A DNA stretch of 64,000 bases from Vespula vulgaris (GCF_905475345.1 NC_066607.1:2147501-2211500), one strand, 5' to 3'; counted from the stretch's first letter, positions 1-13,612 are shown. Translations and numbers: made by a program. Notes: generated by a model from the letters alone, not told the origin.

Positions 1-1302
1 TACCTTTGTGGTTTGGTATCCTTCATTTTTCAATTTGGTTTAAAATAAGAAGATAAAAATACGTAGATATATATGTATACGTGTGTCTGTCTCACTGTGT
101 GTGTCCATGATTTAAATTATACATAGGCTATTATGTTTCTTAAGTATTTAATATACATTGAAATCTAAGATAATAATATTGAGAAATATTTAAAAAGAAC
201 AATTCTTTTTATTTTTTTCTTTCTTTTTTTTCATATTCTATATTATCATCATTTAATGTAAGAGAATTGTTTAAGGAAGTTGAAAGTTAAAAGCCGATCG
301 AAAATATCGATTTATTCGTTTAATAATTTTTTTTTTTGCTGGATAAAAGATGGAGAAAAATTCATTATCATAGATTATATAATCAGATCTGGTGTAGATA
401 TCTTTTACTCTTATTATTAGAAAGTATTATGATGTTACATAAGAAATGTCTTGGGGGGGAAAAAAAGAAAAGAAAAGATAGAAAAAAGAAGAAATGGCTT
501 CGAATAAAACCGTGTTAATAAAGTGTAAAAGAAATAATAATCAAGTTGATCGTATCTTTGGATGATTAAAAGAAAAAAAAAAAAAAAGAAGAAGGAAAGA
601 AAAAAGAAAAGGAAGAATGAATCACGTTGACTAAGCCGCGATATGAATTAATATTTCTTATCGTCGTGCTGCACGTCACGTTGCAAAGGAGAAAGAGCAA
701 AAAAAAAAGAAAGAAAGAAAGAAAGAAAGAAAGGTTTGAAAAATCGTAAAACCGATGGTTACGCTGTTTTGTGCAATCTTTAACGCGTGTTTGTCATCAT
801 TGAGATTGCTTTCCCTTTCTTTACGTTTTCTTTTTATTATTACGTTGAAGAACGGCATCAATGGCGGACGGTCTTTACGTCTTTAAAAGAAAAAAAAAAA
901 AAAAAAAAAGAGGAAAGAAAAGAAAGAAAAAAAAAATAAAAGCAAAGTAAAGTAAAGTAAAAAGAAATGGAGAAAAAATATATAAAGAGAGAAAAGAGGA
1001 AAGAGATAGATAGAAAGAGAGAGAGAGAGAGATAGAAAAGAAAGGCCACTTTAAGTAGTCTTCGAGATTTTTTTAAACACGCTCTTACGTCATGAATGAA
1101 TTCATTTTCCCGTTCCTTTTATTCTTTTAATCTTTTATTTCCTCGCCCTTGATTTCTATATACAGAAAGAGAGAGAGAGAGAGAAAGAGAAAGAGAGAAG
1201 CCAAGCGCCAAGAATCACGGATAGATGTTTAATTAACGACACTCTCTGTAACTTTTACCTTCTCTCTCTGTCTCTCTCTCTCTTTTTCTCTCTCTCTCTT
1301 TT

Positions 1303-1376
<74 letters not shown>

Positions 1377-1508
1377 TTCTCTACCACTTAGCTAACGTAA
1401 TCGAGCGCACAACGATCACGTAGTTCTCTCCTCTCGGTTGCCCGTCTCCGCACGAAGCCTCGCATAAATTTGCATAATCTCGCATCTTCTTGGAACGAAG
1501 CAAGACAC

Positions 1509-1563
<55 letters not shown>

Positions 1564-2546
1564 TGAAGGCTCTGAAAAAGGGGAGATTAGAGAGAATTCG
1601 CGTGGAAGTGTTGCTTCTTCTATCACCATCTCTCTTTCTCTCTTTTTCTTTTTTTCTTTATCCTTCTCTTTCTTTTTTTTTTTTTTTTACTTCCTCTTAT
1701 TTTTATCTGTCCGACTCGAGATCGTTTCTACTCTGAAAAATTTTCTGTACATCTCTTTCTTTTTTTCTCACTCTCTTTCTCATAACTCGATAAAAACATT
1801 AAAGACATCAAATAAAGTTTTATTTATTTCGTCGATGAGATGAATTTCTCGCACGATTTTTCGCAGATCGAACGATAGAGACAGGATTATATATCATGTA
1901 TGAAGAGAGAAACGAAGAGAAAGAGATAAATAGAGAAATAATACATCTTAAGACAAATACGAACGAATAGAAATTCGTTTCCGAAATTCGTTGTTTCTTT
2001 TCCTTTTTTTTTTCTCTGTGTAAAACGATTAAAAATCGAGAGACGTACGTTTGGTCAGTTTAAAGATGGGATCTCGATTGCGAGAATTCTCGATCGGTTG
2101 TTTCTCTTTTCTTCTCATTCCTTCTATATTTTATTTTATTCTATTCTATCTTTCTTCCTCTTTCTATTTTCTCTTGATCTTTCGTATGTTAGATACACTC
2201 TATCGCAGTATCGCGAACGGTGTAACGAAGAGGAAAAGATTAAGTAAAAAGAAAGAGGAAACGATCGAGAGGAGGACAGAGTCCTCTCAGAGAGAGTATG
2301 TCTCGAGTTTTACGATCTCGTGGTCGCCCTGTAATCGCTTTACGAGTCGTTTTCTTTCTCTCTTTCTCTCTATCTCTCTTTCTCTCTTTCTCTCTTTCTC
2401 TCTTTCTCTCTTTCTCTCTTTCTCTCTATCTCTCTATCTTCGTTGCTCCTTCTCTTCTGTTCTGTTCTGTTTGCCACCCTTCGCAACATTCTCTTTTTTA
2501 CGACCACACTAATTTATATACCACGATTCGCTTCGGGAGAGAATAT

Positions 2547-2577
<31 letters not shown>

Positions 2578-2692
2578 GAAGGAAGAAAGAGAGAAAGAGG
2601 GAGAGATGATCCTCTTGAACCCGTAGAGAAGTCTCTCTCTCTCTCTCATATTTTCGTGGGTCTGCCAATCAACTGTCTTCTTTTCATTCCAG
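1..2692 (+). other. Intron of the Grb7/10/14-like adaptor gene (3' part)
   Basis: No coding exon is recognisable here. The first exon seen begins after the acceptor ending at 2692, and it opens inside an SH2 domain, so the exon with the first part of that domain must lie left of the window. The stretch is dominated by homopurine and homopyrimidine tracts, including (CT)n at 1260-1382, (GA)n at 1510-1558, and a period-8 CTCTCTTT array at 2352-2439. Open frames here translate to Ser/Leu or Arg/Glu repeats and are not credible proteins. Confidence 0.6.
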
Positions 2693-3299
2693 AGTCTTCC
2701 TGGTTAGAGAGAGCAAAAGCAATCCGGGGGCCTACGTTTTGACTTACAAGTACAGCGACAAGGTCTTTCACGCTCAGATCCAACCGGTAAGAATAAATAC
2801 ATTTGTTTAATTTTCCTTTCGAAAACGAACGAGTGATTAAAACAAAACAAAAAATAAATAGATGGGAGGAAGAAATGTAAGAAAGACAGAGAAAAAAAAG
2901 AAACAGAAAAACATAAGAGAGAGAGAGAGAGAGAAAAAAAATATATCACGAACACGCGTGAGCGCGCGCGCACATACGCGCGCGTAAAATTAAAGGAAAA
3001 AGAAAAAAAGAAAGAAATGCAATCGAAATAATTTGGAATATACATTTTTTCAGGTATTCGATGAGAGACGCAACTGTTGGCTCTATACTCTCGACAAGGG
3101 CGCAACAAAGTTTTACGATCTTCTCCAGCTGATCGAGTTCTACCAACTGAACGCGGGCTCTTTGCCGACTCGTCTGACCCATTACGTACAAAATGGCGTG
3201 CCTGCGCCGATTCCGAGGCCCGAGGACGGCGGTGCTTCACCGTCGCCGCCTGAAGCCAATCAAAGATTCAGTGGCAAGCCAGATCCGTCGGGCATTTGA
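2693..3299 (+). CDS. Grb7/10/14-family SH2 adaptor, C-terminal two exons
   Basis: Exons 2693-2786 and 3054-3299 join in phase (CCG|GTA) and end at TGA 3297-3299, giving the last 112 residues. The first exon opens with VFLVRES, the SH2 betaB strand whose Arg binds phosphotyrosine, followed by SNPGAYVLTYKY. The second holds TKFYDLLQLIEFYQLN and LPTRLTHYV, closely like the DLLQLVEFHQLNRGILPCLLRH ending that I recall for the Grb7/10/14 SH2. These adaptors (RA, PH, BPS and SH2 domains) bind activated receptor tyrosine kinases such as the insulin receptor under the membrane. Here the protein runs about 35 residues past LTHYV as a Pro/Gly/Ser-rich tail, whereas vertebrate members stop soon after the SH2. 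The exon that starts the SH2 (tryptophan and alphaA) is outside the window. Family call is firm; which paralogue it matches is not resolvable. Confidence 0.88.
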
Positions 3300-3637
3300 G
3301 TATAGGAGAACCAGCGACCCGGTGCCGCTAACGTCGAACGTGTTTCAAGCAGCAGAATCGTTACCGTTCGTTCTAACGCCGACGACAATGATAACAACGA
3401 CAATGAGAACCTTCTCGTTAATAACAATAACAACATTAGAAATAACAATAACAACAGTATCGATGTCAACGTCCTATCGCATGAGCCAAGACGTAACACG
3501 ACCATACAAAATAGCGCTGCTGCTGCTACTACCACTATCGTTGCTGTCGTCGACGTGGTCGAGAATCATCGGCTCGAACGACGTCAACGTTACAACGTTA
3601 ACGACGAGAATGTATACAAATTGAACGGTAACTTTCG

Positions 3638-3640
<3 letters not shown>

Positions 3641-3677
<37 letters not shown>

Positions 3678-3678
3678 C
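3641..3678 (+). repeat. (CAA)n trinucleotide repeat
   Basis: About 12 CAA units, reading as poly-Gln in one frame, 340 bases after the adaptor stop codon. Confidence 0.9.
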
Positions 3679-3840
3679 GTTCGACTCCGCGATCGGGTTG
3701 CTGGAACCTTTGCCTTTGCAGCTACAAGTGGGACTTGTAGCTTCTCTTCCCAACAAAGTAAACTTTACAGAATCTTAAAGACCTCGTCCGTTTTTTTGCT
3801 CTCATCCAGAGACGATGCGTCCTTTCGACGCCCTCTCTCT

Positions 3841-3920
3841 CATTAAAGAAGATGAAGATGAAGATGAAGAAGATAAAGATGAAGAAGAAGAAAATGATGA
3901 AGATGAAGAAGAAGAAGAGG
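3841..3920 (+). repeat. (GAA/GAT)n interrupted trinucleotide repeat
   Basis: Mixed GAA, GAT and AAA triplets over 80 bases, reading as Glu/Asp in one frame. Confidence 0.85.
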
Positions 3921-3970
3921 CATTTTTAAGAGGCTCTATACTAACTTTCTCAATCGAGTTTGCCGTTGCT

Positions 3971-3975
3971 AATGC

Positions 3976-4025
<50 letters not shown>

Positions 4026-4067
4026 ATGATGATTATGATTATGATGATGATAATGATTATGATGATT

Positions 4068-4105
<38 letters not shown>

Positions 4106-4107
4106 AA
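3971..4107 (+). repeat. (GCT)n then (GAT)n compound trinucleotide repeat
   Basis: GCT units (one GTT interruption) run to about 4018 and pass directly into imperfect GAT units up to 4107, with TAT and AAT interruptions. Confidence 0.9.
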
Positions 4108-6359
4108 TGGGTAGGACGTGTCGTCGTCGTCGTCATCGTCTTTGGGGAAAGCGAATTTTAGCCGTGTTAACGGACGTGATAACTCGATGTTATTATTATA
4201 TCGATCTTTCGACCCTCCGTCGATTAAGAAGGATCAAAGCAGGGAAATAATCGTCGAATATAGTTTCGTCTTTTTAACAAGACGAAGATGGAGAGAGACA
4301 AATATATATATATATATACATATGTATATGTATGTATGTATATGTATATATATATATATAATACGTTCGTACGGAAGACGAACAAGATTTCCTTTGTTTT
4401 TTTTTTTATATATATATCCCTTCCGATATATGGGTTATTTTCTTTTTTTAATTGTCGTCGTTTTGTCGTCTCTGTTATTCTTTTTTTTTCTACGGCTTCT
4501 CTTCGTTTCCGACCAATGAGTTGCTGCTTCATAGAGAATGAAGGAAGAAGAAAGAAGAGAGAAGAGAGAAAAGAAGAAAATCCATCGCATATTCTTCTCG
4601 TGTAAAGGAGCATTTACTGTTAATCGAAAATGAAGATGAAGGAGAAGAAGAAGAAGAAAAGAAGAAGAAGAAGAAGCATCATTGTATATGTATATTCAAG
4701 TGAATTTCTACAATAACGTAGAACGACGATACGCGATCTCTTGATTTTCCACGAGATTTACCGTTTTATGATCTAATTGAATTTCTTTTCTTTTCTCTCG
4801 TCGTTAAATATTTATATATACATACACAAATACATATATATATATATACAGACACATACACATACACATACACATACACTATCGTTTTTCTATCGAATGA
4901 TTGATTCTGCTCGTACGACATTTCTTCAATAAGCGTCGAAAATTTTTCACGCAGAAATTTAATAATGCGATTTTATTTCAATGGCCCTTGTGCGCAAGAA
5001 ACGTTTCAATTCTCCGTCTGTGTTTACGTTGTATTTACATCCGGGGGCATTTTTCATGGGAAAAAGAAAGAAAAAGAAGGAAAAGAAAAGAAAAGAATGG
5101 AAGGAGATATTATTAAGAGCAGTAGTAGTATGTAATAATGGCGACGACAGCAATATTTGTTTTAAGAAAAGCCCGTTTAAGAAAGTGAGAAGAATGAAAA
5201 GAGTGAGAAGATACGAATACGTGCGACACAAGTACTGTTAATTAATAACATGGGACTACTCTATAAGACGATTTACAGATTTATACTATTACATGGAAAT
5301 ACATATATGCATAAACACACACACACACACACACAACATAGACACAGAGAGAAACAGGGTACAACATACATATATACATACACACACATACACGCACGCG
5401 CGAACACATACGGCGTGTCCGTCGATTTCGTTCTTCGAGACGAAATAAAATCGCTCGAGGAACGAACGATTCATATTCGACGATCGTGATTGTTATATGC
5501 TTTTCGTTTAGCCATTAATAAGTAATTGGATAATCGCCCAACAAAAATGAAACTAAACTGGATAATATTATTAATGGTCCTTTCGTTACGTCTCATATAA
5601 TTATGAGGAATAACGTTCTCAATCGTTTGTTGTTAACTTTCATTATATTTTTTAATTCGATTATTTTCTTTTTTTTTTTTTTTTTTTTTTTCATTTCATT
5701 TCATCTTCAAGAAATTTTCCTTATATATATATTATAGTTTCAATCGAAATCTCGCGCTTTGGTGTTACCGGCAAGCCTATAAAAAAAAAGAAAAGGAAAA
5801 AAAATATCGATCGATCCATCACGACATTTAAAACATTCTATATACCGTATATAATAATAATAATAATAATATAACGATGGAACGTTTTTCTCGTGACCTC
5901 TACTGTTTAATTTTTTTCATTTTGTAATTCGCGACGAATTTCTCCATCCGCGTGACGGGCGGAAAAGAAGTCAAAAAAGAAATTAAAAACAAAGAAAAAT
6001 AAAAAGAACAAAACAAAACAAAAGAAAGAAAGCAAGATATAGATAAATGAAATGTGGGAATTACTCTGGGAAATATTTGGAAAATGTTTTTTAAAAAAGA
6101 AAGAAAAAAAAATGAAAGAAAGAAAGAATGAATGAAACTTATTTACGATGATGCGTTGGTGGTGGATGCGAAAGAAGAAGCAAGTAAATTCTGCGTTAAT
6201 AATTATATAAAAGCGTATAATACATAACAAAAAAAAAAAAAATTAGTGTAATAATAAGAATACCTCGGGAAAAAACGCTTTTTCGAGGGAACGCGAAGAA
6301 GCCGCTCAAAAATTTTCGCTATGTCGAACAGAAATTTGATATTCAAATAGAACAGTGAG

Positions 6360-6367
<8 letters not shown>

Positions 6368-6433
<66 letters not shown>

Positions 6434-6456
6434 TGAGAGTGAGAGCGAGAGAGAGG

Positions 6457-6493
<37 letters not shown>
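6368..6493 (+). repeat. (GA)n microsatellite
   Basis: About 125 bases of GA dinucleotides with rare interruptions (AAAG, GTGAGAGC, GGGGG). Confidence 0.95.
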
Positions 6494-6495
<2 letters not shown>

Positions 6496-6795
6496 GACAC
6501 GTGAGGAAATAGAATGAGAGAAAAAGAGAAATTACATTCGATTACTCGTTACTGATTAAATGGAAAGAGTGAGAGACGACGAAGCATATACGGCCATGTC
6601 GAATATAAAAATTCGATTGGTCGATAATTTTTCGTGAATGTTAATTTGCGAGCGATTTCTTCCAAAGACATGATCTCATACGTTACATACATTTTCGGAC
6701 GCGCAGCGTGATTGTTAATTAATTGCGAGGTCGGAGAAGAAGGGGTTCAATTAAAATAATAAAATTGCATTAAGATTGTGAACGAAAAGTGAAAG

Positions 6796-6799
<4 letters not shown>

Positions 6800-6850
<51 letters not shown>

Positions 6851-6906
6851 TGGTACGTATCTGTGCGAGTTAGAAAATGAACGTATGTTGAAAGAATGAG
6901 AGAGAG

Positions 6907-6947
<41 letters not shown>
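6800..6947 (+). repeat. Two (GA)n arrays separated by unique sequence
   Basis: GA arrays at about 6800-6850 and 6897-6947 flank a 46-base unique spacer. Confidence 0.9.
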
Positions 6948-6949
<2 letters not shown>

Positions 6950-7320
6950 AAAGAACAAAGAAATCTATTTAAATATAGATATATCTATATATATATATGT
7001 ATATGAATATTCTAAATTATACGTTTTATATAATCGAAAAGGAAAGGAACATAAAGTAATAATGATTGACGATCGAAAACAATAAAAATGACTCGGAAAA
7101 TAGGCAGATTCGCGACTCTGCGCGTCACCGAGTCGCGAAAATCGATCGTATTGCATTCTGAATAATTAATTATTCGGTTAGAGAATGCGTTAAAAGTCGT
7201 GTTAGATATTAAGTATCGTAGGTGGAAGAGAGTGAGAGATAAAGAAAGAGAGCAATTGAGAAGTCGAAATTTTTTTTTAGAAAGCGGGAGATAAGAGATT
7301 TTTCGGTATAAAGTGATACA

Positions 7321-7336
7321 AATGAATAAATAAATA

Positions 7337-7368
<32 letters not shown>

Positions 7369-7519
7369 ATTAAATAAATAAATAACTAAGTAAATAACAA
7401 AAAAAAAGAAAGGGAGAAGAAGAAAAAGAATGAGGAGGTGAAAAGGATACAGTGAAAAGGATTTAAAAAGAAGAGAAGGGAAAGAAACAAATAAACAAAC
7501 AAACAAATAAACAAACAAA

Positions 7520-7554
<35 letters not shown>

Positions 7555-7556
7555 CA
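7321..7556 (+). repeat. (AAAT)n / (AAAC)n tetranucleotide region
   Basis: AAAT-type repeats at both ends (7321-7398 and 7487-7556) enclose a purine-rich spacer. Read from the minus strand it gives YLFIYLFI-type artefact ORFs. Confidence 0.85.
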
Positions 7557-7724
7557 AATAAAACGCGAAGAGTTGTAAGAGTGTGGGTGTCTTACGCGAA
7601 CGTATTATTATTCGTCAAAGGAATCACCGATCCTATTTGTACCTACTTTTTAATAATATATTTTTTCAACGATTATTTATTTAAACCGTCGCCGTCGAAC
7701 GTGACGCTCCGTACGTGTCTCACG

Positions 7725-7728
<4 letters not shown>

Positions 7729-7771
<43 letters not shown>
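7729..7771. repeat. (AT)n microsatellite
   Basis: About 21 uninterrupted AT units. Confidence 0.95.
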
Positions 7772-7775
<4 letters not shown>

Positions 7776-9190
7776 ATATGATGATATAATAGAAAAGGGA
7801 GGTAAAAGGAGAGAGAAGGAACGAAAAAACGAGAGAGAGAGAGAGAGAGAGAGAAAGGAAGGAATGATTAGAAACTCCGAGTGATTATACGAGAAAAGAA
7901 CTCTGTTATGAGAGAAAGAAAGAAAGATAGAACTAAATAAATAAATAAATAAAGATGAGGGAGAAATTGTGAGGATTTTGATGAAGATTAAAGAAAAGAA
8001 AAAAGAAAAAGAAAAAAAATTAAGAAAAAGGAAAAAAATGGAAAAAACCAGACACTTGGTATTAAGTCCTTAGAATAGTAGCGCTTTATAGAACTGAATA
8101 TAAGGATATAAACGAATCTATATGATGAATGGGTGTAAAACAGTTTTTTTTTTGTAGAATCCGCCGGGCGGAAGTTCCGGGACGATACGGTGCATCTCTT
8201 CGTCCCGTTCGTAATGTATCTATGTAGATAAATACGTGTAATATGTCCTCGATCGTTCTTTTCTCAATTTTTTTATTTTTTATTATTATTATTATTAATA
8301 TTATTGTTATCATTATCATAATCTTTTGTTTATTTTTTTTATTAATACCTCAGCGATACTCACGTATCGACGATTTTTTCTATTTTTTTTTTTCTTTGTT
8401 TCCTCGGTTTCTCTTAAGTTAATTAATATTTTATACTTCGTTTGTCATGGATATTTTAACTTAAAAAAAAAAAAAAACAATAATTTGTTTCTTATTTCAT
8501 TTTTTTTTAATTTCTTTTTCTTTTCTTTTCTTTCCTTTTTATATCTTTTTTTCTTATTTTGCTTTTTTTTCCCTTTTTAACCATTTCACGAGCGAGCTCG
8601 AAATTCCCTTTCGGCAAAACACGTGTTTTTTCGTACGAAAAAGGAGATTATATATAAACTGTTCGGCCTTTCGTGTAAATATGTCTATTTAGGCCAATCT
8701 CTCCCTTTCTTACCCTTATCTCCTATCTCGCTCGTATGTCCCTCGAACGTCTCTTATCTATTCTCATCTATATCCGCTTCCGTTATACCGATAATATTGA
8801 AAATCAAGTTTGATAGCGGTCAATCAATCTTGATTCTTCAAGTCGGTGAACGTGATTCTATTTCATATTCGTTAATAACATTATTTTTTTTTTTTATATT
8901 AATCTAGTTTCTTTTCCTTGTCTTTTTCTTGTCTCTTATTTTTCTTTTTTATTTTTCTTCTTTTCTCCACCCATCTATCCATCGATTCATTCATTCGGGA
9001 TATTTATCTTCAGCCGAAAATGGTTTTGAAGAATGATCGCGTCTAATCGAACAGAGGACGAAGAGATTCGCCGTACGTCGGACGATTTTGTTTCGTCGGC
9101 GATAAAAGGAATAAGAAAAAGGAAAAGAGAAAAGAGAAAAGAAAAAGAAAAAGGAAAAAAAAATTAATGAAGAATAAAAAGAAGCTATAA

Positions 9191-9206
9191 ATATTATTAT
9201 TATAAA

Positions 9207-9242
<36 letters not shown>

Positions 9243-9260
9243 TATTATTATTATTATTAC

Positions 9261-9339
<79 letters not shown>

Positions 9340-9340
9340 G
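9191..9340 (+). repeat. (ATT)n trinucleotide array
   Basis: Roughly 50 ATT units over 150 bases with two or three ACT and AAA interruptions. This is the longest trinucleotide array in the window. Confidence 0.95.
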
Positions 9341-9710
9341 ATGATGATTATTATTAATTAACACGAATATAAATTATAATAAAAGTATATTTTGTATTAA
9401 TGTAGTAGTCAACGAACTAATACGGCAAACGCAGTGGTCCTGTGCGAGACTGAAATCTATCTAGATACAGAGCGTGAAAAAAAGAAAAAGAAAAAAAAGA
9501 AAAAGAAAAGAAAGGAGAAAATGAAGGAAGAAAAAAAAAAGAGAAAAAGTTTATCACCTGCGATTTCATCGACGTCTGTTATGAGGAACGAGAAATAAAA
9601 AGGAAAAAAAAGAAAAAAAAAGGTAACGGAAACTTTAGACTTGTGTTTTTCATTTCTATCCCCGGTCATCGTGTGCGCCGATAGAGTAATAAAAAAAAAA
9701 GAAAAAAAGA

Positions 9711-9758
<48 letters not shown>

Positions 9759-10438
9759 TTAAAGAAGTTTCTTACATAAAGCCACATTTATTATTAATAT
9801 TTTTTAATTCGTACTAACGTGTGATATCAAATGATTAATCCTGTAGATTTGTAAGTTTGTTAGATTCGTTCGTATCATAGTTATTGCTATTTTCATACTT
9901 CGAGAACAAATGTGTTGTGACGTTTTATGCGCGTGCATTATAATTTAGAAACTTCGTTTAATTATCTTTATATTTTTTCTGTTTTTTCTTTTTTTTTCTC
10001 TCTTCTACATCGTATTTGTTAAACACGTACTGTCATTATCGCGACGTGATATCACTTAATGACGTGTGGAAGGTATTGAAAAAGAAAAAAAAAAAGAAAA
10101 AGGAAGAAAAAAGAGGAAAGAAAAGGAACAAAAAAATTTGACAGACGTCGATGAAAATTTGAAGAATTTTCTCGTCGACTAATAGCAGACGTGCTCGTTC
10201 AAAGAGAAGGCAAAAATTAAGTGGGAAGGTGAGACGAAGGGGGAGAGAAAAAAAGGAATAAAAAATAAAGCTACGAGAAGCGACTCATTGCGTTTATCCC
10301 GTGTTAATTCGACGACGAAGACGAAGACGAAGACGAAGACGAAAACGACGATGACGATGACGATGACGAGAACAATGACGATGACGAGATTACGTCGGAC
10401 GAAGCGATATAAAGAGAACGAAGAGTCGAAATAACGAA

Positions 10439-10566
10439 AAAGAGAAAAAAATAAAAAATAAAAATAAAAATAAAAATAAAAATGAATAAAAAAAAGTAAA
10501 TAAATAAATAAGCAAATAAATAAATAAATAAACAAATAAATAAATAAATAAATAAATAAGTAAAAA
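10439..10566 (+). repeat. (AAAAT)n then (AAAT)n array
   Basis: Pentanucleotide AAAAT units pass into tetranucleotide AAAT units. It closely resembles the array at 7321-7556. Confidence 0.9.
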
Positions 10567-11248
10567 AATAAAACAGAACGAAACGAAAGTGTGATAAAAG
10601 AGTAGTGGCAGCAAGTACGTTCGCGAATCGAGATTAAAACGTCTCGTAGAGGTGACATTTTTTTTTTCCTTTTCATATTAGTAGATATTCCTACGAAGGG
10701 TGTTGTATATCCTATGTGACGTCTAAATTAAACGATAAAAATAAGGATCGTCGTGTCTCGTGATTTTTTATGACAAAAAACATAACATATATGTTGTATA
10801 AAATACTCATTTTAAAGACAGACTTCGTGGGCACGTCATTTCGCGTGATCCCTTCGACCCATCTCACCCTTACCCTTATCCTCGATCCCACCCCTTCTCC
10901 CGTTCACTCTCGACGAGATATCTCGATATACGCGGGCGTATATTCTCTTCGAATCGCTTCTTATCTCGCACCTTTTTTTTTATTAATCGCAGCTTTTAAA
11001 AGAAAAAAAGAAAAAAAAAACACATACACACATACATACAAGTCATAAGCAATCGTAAAACTCGTAATTTGTATAGCGTTGCAATCGAAAAATCGCTTGT
11101 TAAAGAGCGTGCGTGTGAAAGGAACAAGCGAATCGGAAATGAAGAAGTCTGATTGCAAGCGTAATGTACGATAGATATACGAGAATGAGAGAGAGAGAGT
11201 GAGAGGAAATGTATGTTTGCATATGAATGTATGAGAGAAAATTATCGC

Positions 11249-11253
<5 letters not shown>

Positions 11254-11292
<39 letters not shown>
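11254..11292. repeat. (AT)n microsatellite
   Basis: About 19 AT units ending in an ATGTAT variant. Confidence 0.95.
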
Positions 11293-11300
<8 letters not shown>

Positions 11301-11438
11301 TAAGCATTTAACATTAATTTTATAATGCATCAGTATTAAAAGCAGGTGTCGACCATGAAATATAGTTATGGAATTAAACAAAGATCAAGGATACTAGCTG
11401 TTAAGTGATGAATGAAAATGATAATAAAAAGAAAAAAG

Positions 11439-11445
<7 letters not shown>

Positions 11446-11507
<62 letters not shown>
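11446..11507 (+). repeat. (GA)n microsatellite
   Basis: About 30 uninterrupted GA units within a longer purine tract. Confidence 0.95.
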
Positions 11508-11510
<3 letters not shown>

Positions 11511-12479
11511 AAAAGAATCATCATCTCCCATATGGGTGCTTTTCTCGTAGATTGTAGTACCTTATTTAAAGGTAAATGAGATGAATGGTAATAGAGAGAG
11601 AGAGAGAAAGAACGTGAGCGTGTGTACGTATATATATACATATATATACATATATATATATATGTATGTATGTATAAAGGAATGATAAACGTGTATGAGG
11701 AAAAAAGAAAGGAAAAGAAAGGAAAAGGAAAAAGTAAAGAAAAAACAAACGCGTTGAAAAAAAAGGGAAGAGCGAAAGACGGAGGGAGGGAAGATCGATA
11801 CAGGGTGTCCATCCTAATAACTATATTAAAAAAAAAAAAGAAAAAAAAAAGAGAAAAAGGAATAAAAAAACTTATTAAAAAAGCGGTATGATTCTTAGAA
11901 ACGAACAAACTTTTCATTGGGGGGGGGGGAGGGGGAAGTTAGGGAGAGAGGGTGTGCGAAATACCGAGAACAAAATCACAAATAAAATGAAAAGAAAATC
12001 GAGAGCTGGGTGGGGACGTGGAAAGAAAATAAAAAAAGATAAAGAGAAACAATAAAAAAGAAAAACTCGAAAAAAAATTAAAAAAGTATATATATATATA
12101 TTATATATAAAAAAAGCGCACAAACTCGGCATTATTACTCTTTATAGTGATCTAGAATGTAGGTAGACGTTGGGAGGGATTTTTTCTTTTCTTTTCTTTT
12201 CTTTTTTTCATTGCTTTTTTTTTTTCTTTTATCTTTTCTCTTTTTTGCGAAAGCATCGGATTGATCAATCGGGAGGGGAGAATAAACGAAAAGCGAGAGA
12301 AGAAATATAGGGGCTCGATAAAAATATGGATTATACACGACGTTTTTAGTTTTTCTTTCTTTTCTTTTTTCTTCCCTCCCTTATCTTTTATTTCCTTTAT
12401 TTAAAATAATTGAATTTATCTTGCGCGCGAAGAATACGTGTGGGTAATTATTCATAACTTTGTATGCGTGTGTGTTGAA

Positions 12480-12516
<37 letters not shown>

Positions 12517-13551
12517 CGTCTTTGATAAAAACGCGTTGAAAAGAGAAGAGAAGAGAAAAGAAAAGAAGAAAAGAAAAGGGGAGGATGATGAGAAAAAAAG
12601 TTGTAAAATCTTTTAAAAACGCGCGATCGTTAAGTCCGCTACCACCCTCGGAAAATTCTTCTGTTCTTTTTGCAATAACTTTTCTTTTTTCTTTTTTTTT
12701 ATTATCACTTTTTGAGAGAGAGAGAGAGAAAGAGAGAAAGAGAAATTCTTAACGACAAACTCTCGTCGAAAGTAAAAATATTTATTCGATCAATACGATA
12801 ATGTCGAGGATAAATGGCGTAACCAGAGCAGCAAAAGTAAATCGGATTAATTTGGAGGAGTATGTGAATATTAGAAGAAACAAAAAGAAAGAAAGAAAAA
12901 AAAGAAAAGGAAAAAAAAATAAAGGAAGAAGGAAAAAAAAACAAAAGGGGGGGGGGATTAAAGAGAGGTAAATAAATAAATGAATGAATAAATAAAATAA
13001 AATAAAATAAAATAAAATAAATAAATAAGTGAGAAAGGATATAAGAGAACTTCTTGCTGCTTTTTTTATCGTCTCGTAAAAATAACGACGAAAAAGACGA
13101 CGAAATCAGACGCGAAATAAAACTTTGCGACATATCCTCATACTTTTCGCGCAGGCAATAAAACTCGTTCGTTTCCTTCGAAGCCACGATATTAACCCGC
13201 AATAACGTAAGCACCTGTAGCGCCGCGAATACGCGAAGATCATTGTTATATCTTTGTATGAACATTTAATACGCAATAAATATGTATATCGTCAAATCAG
13301 ATCAGAGAGAGAGAAAGAAAAATTGCTAAACAGAAAGAGAGAGAGAGAGAGAGATTTTTTTAATCATTCATTATTCCACCAATCTTATTCATTTTCAAGC
13401 ACGATCAATCAAGACTCCTTTTTTTCGATCATTCGGTAAGTGCATTATTTCATTTCTCTTTCTTCCTCAAAATAATACCCATTCCCAAAAATACCGATTT
13501 TTTACACTGAACGAATTTATCGTATAAATTATTACGAATATCACACGCACA

Positions 13552-13554
<3 letters not shown>

Positions 13555-13604
<50 letters not shown>

Positions 13605-13612
13605 ATATTTTA
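13555..13612. repeat. (AT)n microsatellite
   Basis: AT units with two ATGTAT interruptions near the right end. Confidence 0.9.

Larger units (their letters stand above)
3300..5500 (+). other. Probable 3'UTR of the adaptor gene, trinucleotide-repeat rich
   Basis: Sequence downstream of TGA 3299 with no further credible exon. It carries successive trinucleotide runs: CAA (3641-3678), GAA/GAT (3841-3920), GCT (3971-4018) and GAT (4016-4107). An ORF at 3815-4114 translates these as acidic, Ala and Asp runs and looks like repeat translation, not a domain. An AATAAA at 5444-5449 is one possible polyadenylation signal. The 3' limit is a guess. Confidence 0.4.

Noticed and set aside
3815..4114. 99-residue acidic/Ala/Asp protein
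   Set aside because: Almost wholly translation of GAA, GCT and GAT repeats with no domain; it most likely lies in the 3'UTR of the SH2 adaptor.
6306..6958. Ser-Leu repeat ORFs on the minus strand
   Set aside because: These are (GA)n arrays read in reverse; the same artefact recurs at 44.0, 48.5, 52.5 and 58.6 kb.
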